A stretch of DNA of 64,000 nt from positions 2,356,001-2,420,000 of the forward strand of contig CP107210.1 of NCBI GenBank assembly GCA_025757985.1, read 5' to 3'. Positions 33,701 to 42,110 of the stretch are shown in pieces (within the stretch, counting starts at the first letter, position 1; every line of letters begins with the position of its first letter). The notes under the pieces are model-generated. The model did no database searches. It was not told the origin of the DNA and was given only the letters and a program-made list of their open reading frames with translations. Source of the stretch: Oscillospiraceae bacterium (GTDB lineage: Bacteria; Bacillota; Clostridia; Oscillospirales; Ruminococcaceae). Made by a program: the position numbers and the translations under genes.

Positions 33701-34966
33701 CAGATAAAGCGTGTGCTGGCCTCGTATGGCTGCAGGGATCTCGACGCTGACTGTGTACGGATGGTTGCTCCAGCTCGAATCTGCGCCCGCGGTGCTCAGC
33801 TCGCCCAGCAGGGTGCCATCGGTACAATAGGCGGCGCAGCCCTTGTCATAGACAGGCTTTTCCGTCTCGTTGGCAACCGCAGAGCTGGTCATCCAGGTAT
33901 CAGTCGGCTGGCTGAGGGTATAATCCGCCACAACCTGAAGGGTCACGCTGGAGGAGCTGTTCAGCCCCATATTGATGCAGACCTCGTTCAGATAGGTCAG
34001 ATCCTGATCACCCAGACAGACTATATACCCGCCCCGGAAAGAATCGGTCACACCGTCGCTTCCGACTTTTGCACTGCTGGTTCCCGTGTAAATCATCCAC
34101 GGCCAGTCCGCCAGAAAGCCGGTCGGCGTTGTCTCTTTCGGCTGAAGTTCTGCGCCAAACAGCTGGACATTGTCAAAGGAGATGACATCCCCAATTTTTA
34201 CTGTGCTATCCAGCTTTTCCGGTTCCGCAGCCTCTGTCTCTTCATCCGACTGATCTTCGCCTTCACCAGATTCCTGCCCGTCCGCACCCGGCTTTTCTTT
34301 GCCCGCGCCAAGGTCCGAACCTTCCGGTTCGCCCTCGTCACCAGCCTGAGCTACCGTAAGGGTAACGCCGTACAAGTTACCCATCCAAGAAGTGCTATTG
34401 CTAGCGTCTACGCGCAGATAGAGAGAATGTTCGCCAGAGAAACCTGCCGGAAGCACCACTTTTCCCTCATAGTCTTGCGCATCCCAGCCGGAGCCGCCCG
34501 CAGCGGTCAGGGTAGCGAGCGCAACCCCGCCCGTCACCTGATCCGCACAGGCACGATCATACGCCTGTATGTGCGAGCTGGTGTTCGTAACCGATATACT
34601 GGCGTTCCAGCTGCTGTCATCGACCTCGCAATCTGCCAAAAGTGTGATGGTGTCGCTTTTTCCCTTCAGTCCGAGGGACACGTTTATCTTGCTGACGTCT
34701 GTAATGTCATACGTTCCCAGCGAGACCAACGCGCCGCCCTTAAAGGAGTCCAGATAAGGCGCATCGTCCTGAATCTTTGCCTCTGGATTGCTTTCCGGGC
34801 CAAGGCGGATCGCCCATTCCCAATTTGCCGCATCAAGAGAAACCGTTCGCAGTTTAGTTGTTGGAGTTTCGGCATGAACTGGCGGCACCAGCCCCGCCAC
34901 CAGGCAAAGCAATGTGATGCACGCTACCGCTCTTCGAAGTAAACTTCGGCCTTGTTGTTTCATCAT
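30740..34966 (-). CDS. Large secreted surface protein with alginate-lyase-like domain
   Basis: The 1408-residue protein has a signal peptide ending 'GLVPPVHA' (about 1-32). Two related beta-rich modules follow (about 40-205 and 270-445), each ending 'GNLY.V.L', joined by an acidic linker. An alginate-lyase-superfamily region starts with 'DYTHPGLMFSSDQIQTI' near 530 and runs to about 890. Two fibronectin type III domains (about 920-1105), a DNRLRE-like module (about 1110-1265) and an acidic disordered stretch come next. The C terminus has 'SVPATADESP', a membrane helix and a basic tail, like a variant sortase signal. It probably cleaves uronic-acid-containing polysaccharide at the cell surface. 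The substrate is unknown. Confidence 0.8.
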   Translation of the reverse strand: MMKQQGRSLLRRAVACITLLCLVAGLVPPVHAETPTTKLRTVSLDAANWEWAIRLGPESNPEAKIQDDAPYLDSFKGGALVSLGTYDITDVSKINVSLGLKGKSDTITLLADCEVDDSSWNASISVTNTSSHIQAYDRACADQVTGGVALATLTAAGGSGWDAQDYEGKVVLPAGFSGEHSLYLRVDASNSTSWMGNLYGVTLTVAQAGDEGEPEGSDLGAGKEKPGADGQESGEGEDQSDEETEAAEPEKLDSTVKIGDVISFDNVQLFGAELQPKETTPTGFLADWPWMIYTGTSSAKVGSDGVTDSFRGGYIVCLGDQDLTYLNEVCINMGLNSSSSVTLQVVADYTLSQPTDTWMTSSAVANETEKPVYDKGCAAYCTDGTLLGELSTAGADSSWSNHPYTVSVEIPAAIRGQHTLYLVVRGSGWSGNLYSVNLIDQEYTPLGGIGALTAVSKDGEPLELEQTQALGIEFVEGMFSWNTLALESSDAGSYALTFTPDAGTTAQERTVTIQVEANGDYTHPGLMFSSDQIQTIRTNYQNGMEPWVSAGNEILEEDGVRESKDGGYVIKGYETVVNQGNTIWTDTSTVKDSPYGFNNLFRQDCQTAYQDTLAYIITGETGYAQSAIKTLNKYAALSPAIDGHDAVFVAGQMAFRLCNTAEILRTATDEKGEPLWSKQDIFNFKSWMMEDFVPWIEDFGEANGGACALKGMLAIGVFCENDAIYQSAVNAFFHDENIGVTAAINEFGQNRESGRDQIHSQLLIGHLAEFAWSMYNQDPSIDCFGAGDNRILTGYEYMAKYMAGEDVPYDNTFYSNNYVYSSVISSSNRGWLLPIYEIVYNYYVNIEDMDPSELPYTTQAATFVRNEGITCYNGGYDTYHMIGYGTLTAAVNFCPAKVKADTVQVTTAVGGTATLQWGAVQGATGYNIYRSNQQVTSDNPAQYPAMWFEKVNEEPVSATSYSDDGLVAGEKYLYKITVVNSDGNESGCCAPIPVTGHESAPNRAPAEIHTSIVSDDIICIKWDAVSGASGYDVYVSTDAQNYEKLNTATLTDTKCYHIGVSPSTKYYYKVRAVNAYGESELSEATGARTSSASAYGNGLGEISSYPLTVTMPAVAECAVKTDNTVLTFEQSTTADSSQDAFLKVDLRSLGLKAGEVISDARVMIYRSGSTSPIAVDWIESDETDYDDWANLTYEIPEYAVTLLGEAAKPSGDKSYNTGDSEGIDITEAAAEDTDDIITLRIRATGTGGSTSMSFHSLTSENEALRPHVIVTISNPVISEFENNQQEQLPEESIPTAEEETKPGEFDEDTDVEEGDTEPGQSGGDTETAQDGQGSAGNQVDVHESDSANTPDNDNVTVITDPNGKATSSVPATADESPVELWVTLTIISAVALVCLKGKRGVSLKIKGK

Positions 34967-35178
34967 TTGATTTCCTCCTTGCCTTAATTCTTCATCATCC
35001 TATCACTGAAATTTCACAGCTGTAAATCACCAATAAATTACCGCACGTGCAATAATTATGCCTTTTTGAGCATATTCACCAATGCAGATTACCTTTATTC
35101 GTGCACTACGACAAGGCGTGTTATTTTCATTTTTCTGCAGTTCACCCAAATCTCTGCTGTTGCAAAAACGCAAAAAAT
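34967..35178. other. Promoter region of the large surface protein
   Basis: AT-rich stretch of about 210 bases without a supportable gene. It includes the GGAGG ribosome site of the lyase-like protein and presumably its promoter. No clear -35/-10 pair could be assigned with confidence. Confidence 0.4.
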
Positions 35179-35210
35179 CCCTGCCAGCTGTGCCTATACA
35201 GCTGACAGGG
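35179..35210 (-). terminator. Rho-independent terminator of the AraC sensor gene
   Basis: On -, CCCTGTCAGCTGT pairs with ACAGCTGGCAGGG (one mismatch) around ATAGGC, followed by ATTTTTTGCGTTTTT. It begins 10 bases after the stop codon. Confidence 0.85.
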
Positions 35211-35220
35211 CAAAACCTTA

Positions 35221-37362
35221 TTATTTATTCTGTGCTTCTTCTTGCGAGACACCCTTGCGGTAGTTCTGGGGTGATATCCCCGTATATTTTTTGTAAGCTC
35301 TAATAAAACTGTTGGCGCTGTTGAACCCGACGCGGTCAGCCAATTCCGTCGTTGATATGCCTGGGTTCGCATCCTGCAATGCCCGCGCCTGCTTGATCCG
35401 ATATCCGTTCAGATAGTTCTTGAAGTTATCGTTGGTAAGCTGTTTGAACGCCAGGCTGCAGTACTGCGGTGTGATGCCTACATGATCGGCCACATCCGTC
35501 AAACCGATGTCGCGCATATAGTTTTCGTGGATGTAAGTGAGCATTTTTTGCATCAGCTGCGTATTGTCAGCACTGCGGCGTCCCGCCACAGCATGGGTCA
35601 TTCCTTCCATACAGCCGCGCAGTGCTTTCACAGCAATTGTTTCCCCCTGGGAATCGTACTGCATGAGCACTTCAGCCCCCGAGACCGGACGTGGCGCCAT
35701 ACTTTGTACCTGCGCGGGCAGCAGATTATAGATACGGTTCGCCGTGCTGCTGAGCGCGAGAAGATAATTTTCGACCTGCTGAGGCGGCAATGTTTTACGG
35801 CCGAGATTGTCCCGCAGATTATCGTCAAGCGCCTCCAATGCTGCGTTGTCACCCTCCAGCACACCGTGTATGATTTCACTTTCAATCGAAACAGGATAGC
35901 GGAAATTGGCAGGGCCGCCCGTCTTGAATTGGTCGGCGCGCAAAATTTCGCCGGTATGGGTGACCGCATGCATGTCCAACGTGCGCAGCACTTGCCGATA
36001 TGCCTGGCGAAAGGCGGTTATGCCGCGCATTTGCCCACCAACAATGGCTGTGACCGGCAGTTCTGCCAAATAGAGATTCAGTAACCTGCGGGTTTTTTCG
36101 CACGCATCTTCCGGCGTTGTGTCATACAAAATCAAAGCCCAGCGCGTGGGTTGAATGCCCAAGAACACCAAATGATCCTGCTGCGTATACAGCCGCATAT
36201 CGTTTTTTGCGGCAAACAACTGGTCCCCATTGGCGCTTTCGTCAAAATCAAACAGAACAAGGCAGATAGACCGCGTACCCGGGTCTTCCGGATCGTGGGC
36301 CAATCCATATAGCAGCCGGATGTATTTTTCCTCTTTCTGCTGAAGTATCGTATCATTCAGGGCGTCGTGAATTTTCTTGTTGAGCAGCTGCAAATGCACT
36401 GTATTATCTCTCAACAAGGCAAATTCATCGGTTTGTCCCTTTACAGGCTGGATATCCAGTTCATGCAACAGCCGGTCAATCGGTTTATAGATCTGCCTTG
36501 TTATCAAGAACATAAAAACAGTCCCGATCCCCAACAGCAGAAGAAACACAAGAATATAGGTTCCTGCCTGCTGCAGCGATTTGTCCGGCACCAGGTAAAC
36601 ATATTGAAGGTGTTCGTTGACTATCGGCTCAATATAGACGCCTCTCGGCGTGGCGCTGTTCCCATCAATTGTTTTGACCAAGGTCTGGTTCTCTGGATCA
36701 TTGCTGGCCAAGAGCCGCCCGCCTGACGCTAACGCCCAGGAGTTTTCGTCCTCTCCGCAGGGCAATAGGATGAAAAATACAACTTCACCTCTTACATATT
36801 TATGATAATACAGGCAGACCAACTCTTCAGCACAAGGCGTACCGGCAGTTGCCAGAAAATAGCTTCCGCCTTCCCGTGCCGTAGCTACGGCTTGTTCCCA
36901 AGCGGTCGCGTCCATGCCAAACTGTTCTGAAATATACGTGTCCTTGTCAAAAGAATAGCCGTTGATATACACGGCCGGGGCATAGGAGTTTAACTTCCAC
37001 ATGCCAACCGTGTACTGCAAACCTTCCAAACCAGTCATCTGCCTGGCCACAACACTATGCAGGCTTGCCGCAGCCAGACGTTCCTCTGCAGCCGAAGCGG
37101 CGGCAGCCCATTGCGAGACTTCACTGCTTAACCGAATGTTGTTAACGGTTTGTGCCGCCACTGTGTAAGTCACCGATAATGACTGGGCGTTGCTCTGTGC
37201 CAACATACGGTTTTGGTTTCTCTCGGTTTGCGCTGTATTACATATAACATTGCCCGTCCCGAATATCGTTATGCCCAGTGCAATCGCCATAAAAACCAGA
37301 AACATAATGCGCTGGTAGCGGTATTTGAAGGCTCCTGTGATCTTTTTTACAGTGTGTTTCAA
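35221..37362 (-). CDS. Membrane-bound AraC-family sensor regulator
   Basis: The 713-residue protein has a membrane helix near 20-40, an extracellular Cache-like sensing region to about 280 and a second helix near 283-305. A cytoplasmic linker and a C-terminal AraC double helix-turn-helix (about 605-705: 'IGLTDVADHVGITPQYCSLA', 'STTELADRVGFNSANSFIRA') follow. This one-component design senses external glycan fragments and activates nearby polysaccharide genes in gut Firmicutes. The start is TTG 37360-37362 with AGGAG upstream; an in-frame stop immediately precedes it, and an ATG in another frame overlaps. It likely controls the import operon. Confidence 0.85.
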   Translation of the reverse strand: MKHTVKKITGAFKYRYQRIMFLVFMAIALGITIFGTGNVICNTAQTERNQNRMLAQSNAQSLSVTYTVAAQTVNNIRLSSEVSQWAAAASAAEERLAAASLHSVVARQMTGLEGLQYTVGMWKLNSYAPAVYINGYSFDKDTYISEQFGMDATAWEQAVATAREGGSYFLATAGTPCAEELVCLYYHKYVRGEVVFFILLPCGEDENSWALASGGRLLASNDPENQTLVKTIDGNSATPRGVYIEPIVNEHLQYVYLVPDKSLQQAGTYILVFLLLLGIGTVFMFLITRQIYKPIDRLLHELDIQPVKGQTDEFALLRDNTVHLQLLNKKIHDALNDTILQQKEEKYIRLLYGLAHDPEDPGTRSICLVLFDFDESANGDQLFAAKNDMRLYTQQDHLVFLGIQPTRWALILYDTTPEDACEKTRRLLNLYLAELPVTAIVGGQMRGITAFRQAYRQVLRTLDMHAVTHTGEILRADQFKTGGPANFRYPVSIESEIIHGVLEGDNAALEALDDNLRDNLGRKTLPPQQVENYLLALSSTANRIYNLLPAQVQSMAPRPVSGAEVLMQYDSQGETIAVKALRGCMEGMTHAVAGRRSADNTQLMQKMLTYIHENYMRDIGLTDVADHVGITPQYCSLAFKQLTNDNFKNYLNGYRIKQARALQDANPGISTTELADRVGFNSANSFIRAYKKYTGISPQNYRKGVSQEEAQNK

Positions 37363-37609
37363 TCTTCATGGCTCCTTCAAATCGGATTTCCCGCTTGGTA
37401 TATGGACAAGTTGGTGTTTTTATATTATAAAATATTCCTCAAGTTTTTTCAAGCTGTTTGTATAATATGTGAATTTTGTCCAAACGCACCGGTTTGATTG
37501 CTTAATTTGGGTGTATCTGATAAATAAAAGCATTTGTAAAATCGGTTTGCATTGTTAAGGGTCTTGTACCACATACACGGTGATTGTTTTGCGAATACCC
37601 GGTATGCCT

Positions 37610-38245
37610 TCAGTTTTTTGCAGGGATCCTGCACGTCATGTTCTCCAGCCAGCGGCCAACAGCCGAGACAGCCGGTCCCAGCAGGAACGCCATCGCAAGT
37701 GTAACGCCTGCAAAGGGAGCCCCGAAAAAGTATCCCAACACCGTTACAAACAAATCGTACAAAATTCGCAGAACGCTGAACGGCACCCGTTCGCCGATCA
37801 CTTTGTGCAGAATGAAGGATAGCGCGTCATACGGTGAGGTGCCCAGATCCATATCCATGTACACAGCCGCAGCCAAAACGAACAGTGCTAACGCCGGAAT
37901 TGCTACCAACACCCGAACAGAAAAGGTATTGAAAAAAGTTGCTGGCAGAACCTGATCCCATATCCAGGAGAAAAAGTCACAGGAGTACCCAACCAGCAGC
38001 ATATTGGCAAAAGTTCCCAGTCCGATATAATGTCGGCCGCAGGCCAACACTACCAAAAACAGCAGAATGTTCAGTCCGGCCTGCCAGTTGCCGAACGAAA
38101 TGCCCAATTTTTGGGAGATAGCCATGTTCATGGCGGTGTAGCTGTCGGTGCCAAAGCCGCACGGGTTCAGCCAGGAAATGGAAAAGCCCATCAATATAAC
38201 GGCAACCAAAACCCCAACCACGCGGGGAACAATCTTTTTTCCCAT
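37610..38245 (-). CDS. YczE/YitT-like membrane protein
   Basis: The 211-residue protein has five hydrophobic segments and the motif pattern 'GISFGNWQAGLNILLFLVVL', 'MDMDLGTSPYDALSFILHK' and 'GAPFAGVTLAMAFLLGP' of the YczE/YyaS group. The substrate is unknown in the family. It lacks the DUF2179 tail of the YitT protein at 2196-3071. It is transcribed divergently from the AraC gene at 38490, which may control it. Confidence 0.8.
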   Translation of the reverse strand: MGKKIVPRVVGVLVAVILMGFSISWLNPCGFGTDSYTAMNMAISQKLGISFGNWQAGLNILLFLVVLACGRHYIGLGTFANMLLVGYSCDFFSWIWDQVLPATFFNTFSVRVLVAIPALALFVLAAAVYMDMDLGTSPYDALSFILHKVIGERVPFSVLRILYDLFVTVLGYFFGAPFAGVTLAMAFLLGPAVSAVGRWLENMTCRIPAKN

Positions 38246-38489
38246 TCTATTTTCTCCTTATTGCAACAAAGCATTGTGAAAAGCACAGTAATTCAATTTT
38301 GCGCCTCTGTGCCGCAAAGTAAACAATACCATAAAACCTTGCTTTTTTATTGCTTTTTTCAAATCAGCTTTCGCATCGGTGCCATCTGTAATCAATTGGC
38401 ATTATAGCGTCTTGCCGCCTTGAACGTCTCGGTGTATAATCAGAAATAATAGGATATTATTCACTTTTGCGTCGAGAGAGGAGTGCTGT

Positions 38490-39344
38490 ATGCGATATCT
38501 CGCAAGCTATGAGCGCAGTGTGCGTGGGACTTTTGATTTCCCTATTGAGCTGTACTATGTTGACTCTACGCATCTGCGCTACGAAATGCCCTATCACTGG
38601 CATATGGAACACGAACTGGTCCTGGTTTTACAGGGTACACTCCATCTCGCTGTTGACGGAACGCAATATGATTTAGCTGCGGGTGACAGCTTGATGATCC
38701 CTGACGGGGCGATTCACGGGGGTACGCCAGACAGCTGCATCTATGAGTGCGTTGTGTTTGATCTGGAACGCTTTATGCCGGATGCAAGCAAATGCGGTAC
38801 CCGACTTGCGGACTTACGTGCATCAGGCGCACGCCTGGAATACCGTTTTTCTGCAGGTTCGACACCGGCAACGCTGGCAAGCGACTTGTTTCAATCCATG
38901 GAGACCGAAAACAGTGGATACGAATTTACCACGACCGGCCTCCTTTGGCAGCTCCTGGGTGAAATTTTGGTCCACCGCCTTTACCGAACTACAAACTCAG
39001 AAAACCTGCGGCAGTCACATCAAATCCGTGCGGTCAAAAATGTACTAAACCGTATCCGCAATGATTATGCAAAATCACTCACATTACAGGATTTAGCCAG
39101 CGAGGCTGGCTTAAACCCAAACTATTTCTGCAGGTCATTTCGCCAGGTCACCGGTAAAACTCCGATGGAATATCTAAATTATTACCGCATTGAATGCGCG
39201 GCAGAACTGTTGTGTAACACGCAGATCAGCATTACCGACATCGCCTTTCGGTGCGGCTTTCAAGATAGCAGCTACTTTGGGCGCATCTTCCGCAGAATGA
39301 AAGCAACCACTCCTCGCGCCTACCGTAAGGCACACAAGAAATAG
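38490..39344 (+). CDS. AraC-family transcriptional regulator with cupin sensor
   Basis: The 284-residue protein has an N-terminal cupin ('MPYHWHMEHELVLVLQGTLH' near 44-63, 'LAAGDSLMIPDGAIHGG'). Two helix-turn-helix units are at about 190-282 ('LTLQDLASEAGLNPNYFCRS', 'SITDIAFRCGFQDSSYFGRI'). Such regulators bind a sugar in the cupin and activate uptake or hydrolase genes. GAGAGGAG lies seven bases before ATG 38490. The divergent neighbour is a YczE-like membrane protein, and the glycan cluster lies beyond it. Confidence 0.88.
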   Translation: MRYLASYERSVRGTFDFPIELYYVDSTHLRYEMPYHWHMEHELVLVLQGTLHLAVDGTQYDLAAGDSLMIPDGAIHGGTPDSCIYECVVFDLERFMPDASKCGTRLADLRASGARLEYRFSAGSTPATLASDLFQSMETENSGYEFTTTGLLWQLLGEILVHRLYRTTNSENLRQSHQIRAVKNVLNRIRNDYAKSLTLQDLASEAGLNPNYFCRSFRQVTGKTPMEYLNYYRIECAAELLCNTQISITDIAFRCGFQDSSYFGRIFRRMKATTPRAYRKAHKK

Positions 39345-39430
39345 CACCGCGCTGACGCGAGCTGCCTACGGCCGTTTGGCTGTCAATCTGGCGGCGTTAT
39401 TCTTGTGGTTGAGAAGAAAGCGGCTGCTCC

Positions 39431-39555
39431 TCTGCAAAGGGCAACACCCACATTCTGTACGTGATCGGCTCAGCCGTGTTCGCCATGCTGACCTGGATCT
39501 TGGCAAAGATCGGCATTTCCAATGTCGAGTCCACCCTTGGCACCGCCATCCGCTC
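39431..39555 (+). pseudogene. EamA/DMT transporter remnant, N-terminal fragment
   Basis: One + frame reads 'HILYVIGSAVFAMLTWILAK' followed by 'IGISNVESTLGTAIR', the characteristic first helix and loop of EamA-type drug/metabolite transporters. The match ends at about 39555 and the following frame is unlike the family. The usual ATG is missing. About 110 residues of a first half plus all of the second half are absent. This probably marks the edge where the conjugative element joined the host DNA. Confidence 0.5.
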
Positions 39556-39810
39556 TCATCTGTGTATTGCAATTTTTTTGCAGATTATTTTCAATATTGG
39601 CACCCTGTTTCCTGCAATACAGCCATGCTATACTGTTTTGCCGATTCAAACCAGAACTGACGATATGTACAGTGCAAAAACACGCAGAAAAATCGGAGTT
39701 GTGTATACAGCACGCGAAAACTATAACAGGGTACGGATACGAGCTATCCTAGTAAAATCAAAACCAGTTTTCCTTTATTTTAGTGTTTTGACGGAATGGT
39801 GACACATCCA
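39556..39810. other. Junction region between host locus and conjugative element
   Basis: No gene is supported. Base composition shifts to AT-rich here, between the EamA remnant and the last gene of the conjugative module. The element end is expected within this stretch, but no terminal repeat could be assigned from the sequence in view. Confidence 0.4.
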
Positions 39811-41535
39811 TTAGAGAAAATGTTGCAACGGATTTGCACGATTTCCGTTTATCCTGACTTCCAAATGCAGATGGCTGCCGGTGGCGCGGCCGGTATGGCC
39901 GACATAGCCGATGATTTGCCCGGCCTGCACCTGCTGACCGGTGGTGACGCAGATGGACGAACAGTGTGCATATAGTGTTTCCAGCCCGCCGCCGTGGTCA
40001 ATTTGGACATAGTAGCCGTAACTGCCGCCCCAGCTGTCAAGGCCGTTGGCAACGGTGACAGTTCCCTCCGCGGCGGCGAGGATGGGAGTACCCTCGGCGC
40101 AGGCAATGTCGGTGCCGGTGTGGGAGCTGACCTCGCCGGTGATGGGGTCCACCCGGTGTCCGAATTGGGAAGTTATTGTCCCAGCCACCGGCAGCGGCCA
40201 TTGGAGCGTGCCGGTTGGGGCGCGGGTGCTGTCCGGGGTCAGGATTTCTCCATCGCCTTGCGCATAGCCGCCGAGTAGTTCAGCCCAGAGTTGTTCATAT
40301 TGCGGGTCCTGCAAAAGCTGCAAGTAGTTGCTTTGGCGGGTGTTAAAGTGATAGTCTGCGGCCATCTCGGCCGGTGTTTTATGTGTTAGTTCTATCTCAA
40401 GCACGGTTTCGGTTATAGTTGTTCTGGTCGGCTGGCCGGTATCGTTGGTGGTTTCTATGGCCGTTGTTTCGGTGCGGGTTGTGTAATCAACCTCGTTCAT
40501 AGCCCACATGATTTCTCGCAGCGTATCCACCTGTTCTTTTCCCAACGAAGCCACCGGGGAGCCGTGTTCGTTCCCGGATACATACGAAGAAAAGACCGCC
40601 AAGACGTCCTGCCAGCGGATGTAATATACATCATCGTTGGCAACAATGTCTTGGCGGTCATGCTGTACGGTATCGGAAATTGTTTCCAGTTTGTCGCGGT
40701 ATTCGTCTGTGAGTGTTTCTACAGCCTCCTGCACGGAAATGGCATCTTTACCGGGCACATCGGCTGCAAAGAATATGCCATAGGCCGAGCCGGACACAAA
40801 GGCCACAAGGCAGATTATAATAACTATGTTCATGGCAATACTTGTGCCCGCAATCATTGCTGTTACAAGACTGCGCAGACTTTCGAGGAAGTGGCGAATT
40901 GCGGAAAGCGCGGCTTTGGTTTTCTGCTGTATTGCTGCGGCTCTGCTTTGTAAAGCTATTTTAATTTGCTGTGCAGAATTTTGTAATCGCTCCCGTCCTG
41001 TTATATTCCGCACAGTTTCGTTGGCCACAGTACGGACTTGCTTTTGTTCATAGCTTACGCCGCGAATCTCGTGCGACGTAACCTTGATGGTTGCGGCCTT
41101 TTCTCTTGCGCACTTGCGGGGCAAATTTGCCCCACGTTGCGCCGAACCGTGTACATCGAGCCGCTTGCCGCCGATGATCGTTTCGGGGCTTACATGGCGC
41201 TCTGTGGCGGCGTGGGCGCGTTCTTCTGCGACCCATTCGGCAGAGCGCTGTTGCTTGCGCTTTTCGTATTGCTTTTGGGCCAGTTGGCGCCCCTGCTTAT
41301 AGCTGAAATCGAGGCTTCCACTAACCGCAGCGGTTGTTCCATCGGCTATGTTTCCCCAAGCTTGGTCTGCCTCCGCGTAGGCTCCCTGCTCACCAGAACC
41401 GTCCTGCTTTTCCATAGGAATATTCCGTTTTTCTTTGGCCTCTGTCCATGCCTTTTTCAGTGCTGTTTTGGGGATATTCCCTGCAGCATTTTCTGTCAGC
41501 ACTCCGCCTGACAGCTTTTCTTTGATTTCTTTCAT
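39811..41535 (-). CDS. Conjugative element cell-wall hydrolase with M23 peptidase domain
   Basis: The 574-residue protein has a long charged cytoplasmic N terminus (about 1-225), one membrane segment ('MIAGTSIAMNIVIIICLVAF', about 229-260) and an outer region. The latter ends in a LytM/M23 zinc peptidase domain ('TITSQFGHRVDPITGE', 'HTGTDIACAEGTPI', 'ATGSHLHLEVRING'), with histidine and aspartate metal ligands visible. It opens peptidoglycan for the mating channel, as in CD1108-type proteins of Tn1549-like elements. It is the last gene of the transfer operon, separated from virB4 by a small + strand insertion. Confidence 0.88.
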   Translation of the reverse strand: MKEIKEKLSGGVLTENAAGNIPKTALKKAWTEAKEKRNIPMEKQDGSGEQGAYAEADQAWGNIADGTTAAVSGSLDFSYKQGRQLAQKQYEKRKQQRSAEWVAEERAHAATERHVSPETIIGGKRLDVHGSAQRGANLPRKCAREKAATIKVTSHEIRGVSYEQKQVRTVANETVRNITGRERLQNSAQQIKIALQSRAAAIQQKTKAALSAIRHFLESLRSLVTAMIAGTSIAMNIVIIICLVAFVSGSAYGIFFAADVPGKDAISVQEAVETLTDEYRDKLETISDTVQHDRQDIVANDDVYYIRWQDVLAVFSSYVSGNEHGSPVASLGKEQVDTLREIMWAMNEVDYTTRTETTAIETTNDTGQPTRTTITETVLEIELTHKTPAEMAADYHFNTRQSNYLQLLQDPQYEQLWAELLGGYAQGDGEILTPDSTRAPTGTLQWPLPVAGTITSQFGHRVDPITGEVSSHTGTDIACAEGTPILAAAEGTVTVANGLDSWGGSYGYYVQIDHGGGLETLYAHCSSICVTTGQQVQAGQIIGYVGHTGRATGSHLHLEVRINGNRANPLQHFL

Positions 41536-41617
41536 TGCATCACTCCGGTCATATTTTGTTCAAAGGAAATTTCAAAATCGTTCAAGAGTCTTTTATACTC
41601 CGCACACAAACTGCTGG

Positions 41618-41800
41618 TATACTATACTTGTAATCAAGAAACAGACGCGGGAGGGTTCCCGCAAGCATTACACACTGCGCCTTAGACCATGCCAGAGCAA
41701 TTGCTCGGTCAAGGCCAGACAACAAACAAGGCTGTATGGCCATTACATATAAAAATCAAGCGATGTGTCAACCGACAGCTGGCACATCGTTTTTCTTTTT
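41618..41800 (+). ncRNA. Candidate small structured RNA
   Basis: An extended -10 promoter TGGTATACT (41615-41623) is followed by about 170 bases without a gene. It contains a GCGGGA/TCCCGC hairpin (41647-41662) and a perfect GAGCAATTGCTC palindrome (41695-41706). It ends in a clear intrinsic terminator, CGATGTG/CACATCG plus a T-rich tract (41761-41800). The layout is that of a free-standing small RNA or a leader of the next gene with an early terminator. It matches no RNA family I know. Confidence 0.5.
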
Positions 41801-41806
41801 CTTTGC
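41761..41806 (+). terminator. Terminator of the candidate small RNA
   Basis: CGATGTG (41761-41767) pairs with CACATCG (41783-41789), followed by TTTTTCTTTTTCTTT. It lies 58 bases before the next gene start. Confidence 0.75.
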
Positions 41807-41863
41807 AAAAGTCCGGATATTTGCTATAATGGGGTCACATTACAAAAGTGAGGCTGTATCCGA

Positions 41864-42070
41864 ATGAATCTATATATCAGTGCTGCCGAATATGACTACC
41901 ACACCTTGCTGAAAGTTTCCGAAATGGCCGGTCTGGCGGGTATCATCGGCTTTCATGAGGCCGGGGACGGCTACTTGCTGACTTTCCCGGACGGCGAAAA
42001 TGCACAGCCTCTTATCGATGACTACAAAGGTAGACTAAAAGACTTGGAAAATAACATCTGGATGCACTAA
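41864..42070 (+). CDS. Small hypothetical protein
   Basis: The 68-residue acidic protein ('MNLYISAAEYDYHTLLKVSE', 'GDGYLLTFPDGENAQPLI') is not recognised. It has an alternating strand and helix pattern without membrane segments. It stands after the candidate RNA terminator and 40 bases before the tag gene on the same strand, opposite to the surrounding transfer genes. This suggests a cargo pair. The ribosome site is poor (GTGAGG). Confidence 0.5.
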   Translation: MNLYISAAEYDYHTLLKVSEMAGLAGIIGFHEAGDGYLLTFPDGENAQPLIDDYKGRLKDLENNIWMH

Positions 42071-42110
42071 GGCAGACATAAAAATCGAAATTTGCAGGAC
42101 GGAGAAACTT

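Noticed and set aside
33713..34942. 409-codon frame on + antisense to the large surface protein
   Set aside because: No motif or ribosome site; the - frame has signal peptide, domains and anchor.
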